Source: Chloroflexota bacterium
GTDB taxonomy: Bacteria; Chloroflexota; Dehalococcoidia; UBA2979
Reading direction: 5' to 3'
Length of the DNA: 7,433 nucleotides
Assembly: GCA_009843585.1 (NCBI GenBank)
Contig: VYDC01000101.1
Coordinates: 1-7,433, forward strand
The position numbers and the translations under genes are program-made. Of this stretch, positions 7,201 through 7,433 are shown piece after piece. Position 1 is the stretch's first letter. Every line of letters starts with the position of its first letter. The notes under the pieces are model-generated. The model saw only the letters and a program-made list of their open reading frames with translations. It searched no databases and had not been told where the DNA came from.

Positions 7201-7431
7201 GAGGCGGTGCCGTACTGGGTGATGCTGGCCGGGGCCGGCTTCCTGCTGCTCGCCGTGGGCCTCACCGTCCTGCTCAAGCGCGAGTGGTGGGATCGCACCC
7301 GGGTCCGGCTCCAGCACAGATGGCGCGAGGGCGCGGTCGACTCGCACGCCTCCCGCGGGGTGCCGGCGGCCGCGCTGCTCGCCGCGCTCGCGCCCGTCCT
7401 CACCCTCCTCGCCGTCGCGGGAGCCGACTAG
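4273..7431 (+). CDS. Giant polytopic membrane protein with N-terminal SHOCT motif
   Basis: 1052-residue protein; function unknown. Residues 14-42 (ERLRELQRLRDSGLITGEEF and onward) form a clear SHOCT motif, a short helical oligomerisation element. Residues 77-115 form a second helical hairpin (EEWRQDGLIDDASAARLREHY) resembling SHOCT or the start of DUF2157 proteins. A Pro/Ala-rich, probably disordered linker (about 116-147) leads to the first membrane helix at about 160-180 (LLYLGAFLLVISALIFVSS). From there to the C-terminus the chain is almost all hydrophobic helices separated by short Arg-rich or acidic loops, roughly 25-30 by eye. No catalytic motif, signal peptide or transporter signature is visible. 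Residues 670-726 and 788-844 are a duplicated unit (24 of 57 identical without gaps). ATG 4273 overlaps the ATPase stop codon (ATGA) and follows a G-rich stretch (GGGGGCGG) that can serve as ribosome binding site. Extreme GC and Ala/Leu content make long reverse-strand open frames here spurious. Being a real gene is near certain; the role is unknown. Confidence 0.85.
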   Translation: MSSDLSGDGTPATERLRELQRLRDSGLITGEEFETHRSRILDEVVGPGAAPGAAGSRGERPAGDARPEPESLAGTPAAIDALLGAIEEWRQDGLIDDASAARLREHYGRRRAELVGPTRPGAPAPPPVAGDRPAPATPSAARRPPAAAIGEWATRRQADVLLYLGAFLLVISALIFVSSQDEALSGGWRVVLLAAYTAGFLLAGWLLRRRARVREAGPVFLAIGALMTPLNFLLLHNEVLGDQGVPGDLVWFIASLYSAAFYGFLFARGLGRLYAVPAGVALLSAWGSLAVTVGLPLEWGGPWWMAFALAGAAPAAAARRRRVAAAAAIAVVASLSLVFAHLLAALDDTSEERWHLPATHALLLAIVSVLGGSWRMPFALLPAAALAATTACAALWAADIAAQWYSFPPLLAGAALVAGRGRWAAWAPALVPASLLLAAAGGLAPVALMPAHLGGDSALAAAAMLAAAALFAGCAWRHASHGVLTWDTARQGPGDRGWPVHPLERPALAWTAFALLLVAVGFAQRGLGVAPPDTGWAFAAIGALVSASMVAAAGRTPALLWPMLPPLLLAIGVSVYPAGAFWGHHALLLALAAAHVLSAFALLRRWSLAAAAVALGMMALAALWESRAWEWWALAACYAAVSLPLFGLCTRLRRYEPPAAAETVAGTAAHALSWLPLAAAVITAAAALNARVSEPGVDVAATVEYRSLVLVALVFAPLIAFEARRLRAWEPAVAAMAVVWGVVAALWPVLGWPGWTLAVAYSAAGAAAFAALLEWRHLGTDSPSVAVHLLSWSGLVLGPLAALLALDARLQTLDADAASLVEFRALALLMLPLAGAVAVEGRRLGIRWAVVPATALVMVAVELAIATQQPGNVQAHTLPAALYLALVGLLTRSSDELGRNLGWHEVLQLSGAALLVLPQAEQGLGPGGARWAIVLLVEGLALLGVALALNARWLAVSAVVTLSGVALRFLWVTGESEAVPYWVMLAGAGFLLLAVGLTVLLKREWWDRTRVRLQHRWREGAVDSHASRGVPAAALLAALAPVLTLLAVAGAD
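6280..6804 (+). repeat. Internal tandem duplication within the membrane protein
   Basis: The segment starting HALSW (residue 670, base 6280) aligns without gaps to the one starting HLLSW (residue 788, base 6634) over 57 residues. Identical landmarks include LSW, an Ala-Arg pair at the helix end, VE-[YF]-R-[SA]-L, and E-x-RRL. The period is 118 residues. The part after RRL in the first unit (RAWEPAVAAMAVVW) resembles residues from 604 (RRWSLAAAAVALGM), suggesting a further, more diverged copy upstream. Confidence 0.65.
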
Positions 7432-7433
7432 GG

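Noticed and set aside
4255..7347. Two reverse-strand frames of more than 500 codons (4255-5775 and 5815-7347)
   Set aside because: Translations are low-complexity Arg/Glu/Gly/Ala strings that mirror the GC-rich codons of the membrane gene. No start signals or domains.
1..7433. CRISPR arrays, tRNA or rRNA genes, insertion sequences, attachment sites
   Set aside because: No regularly spaced repeats, cloverleaf, transposase motif or flanking terminal repeats were seen on either strand.

Overview
The window is GC-rich (very strongly so in the last 3 kb, where third codon positions are almost all G or C). It carries a VapC-type toxin gene, a group II PLP decarboxylase, a DUF4143 ATPase and a giant SHOCT-type membrane protein. 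This fits a high-GC actinobacterium, perhaps of the Thermoleophilia type. That assignment is inferred from composition and gene style; no rRNA or marker gene is present to prove it. All recognised genes are on the + strand.

Layout. Bases 2-337 hold the end of an acidic small protein, followed with a one-base TGATG overlap by a PIN-domain ribonuclease (337-750). Together they look like a type II toxin-antitoxin module with a non-standard antitoxin. Bases 751-1461 are about 0.7 kb without a convincing gene; they hold a few small inverted repeats and possibly decayed coding sequence. Bases 1462-2928 encode a 488-residue PLP-dependent decarboxylase-family enzyme. It keeps the PLP-binding His, Asp and Lys, but has Ile where the family's catalytic-loop Tyr is expected. 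An imperfect hairpin follows its stop codon.

A less GC-rich leader (about 3020-3100), with a -10-like hexamer and a GGAGG ribosome binding site, precedes a DUF4143-type ATPase (3101-4276). This protein has an N-terminal P-loop and a C-terminal PD-(D/E)XK-like motif. Its stop codon overlaps (ATGA) the start of a 1052-residue polytopic membrane protein (4273-7431), which ends two bases before the window does. That protein begins with a SHOCT motif and a second SHOCT/DUF2157-like helical hairpin. A Pro/Ala-rich linker follows, then roughly 25-30 membrane segments that include a clear internal duplication.

How the genes work together. The PIN gene and its upstream partner should act as a translationally coupled toxin-antitoxin pair. 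The ATPase and the membrane protein form a tight two-gene operon of unknown function, the best candidate here for an undescribed two-component system. The decarboxylase-like gene appears to be a separate metabolic gene with its own terminator-like hairpin.
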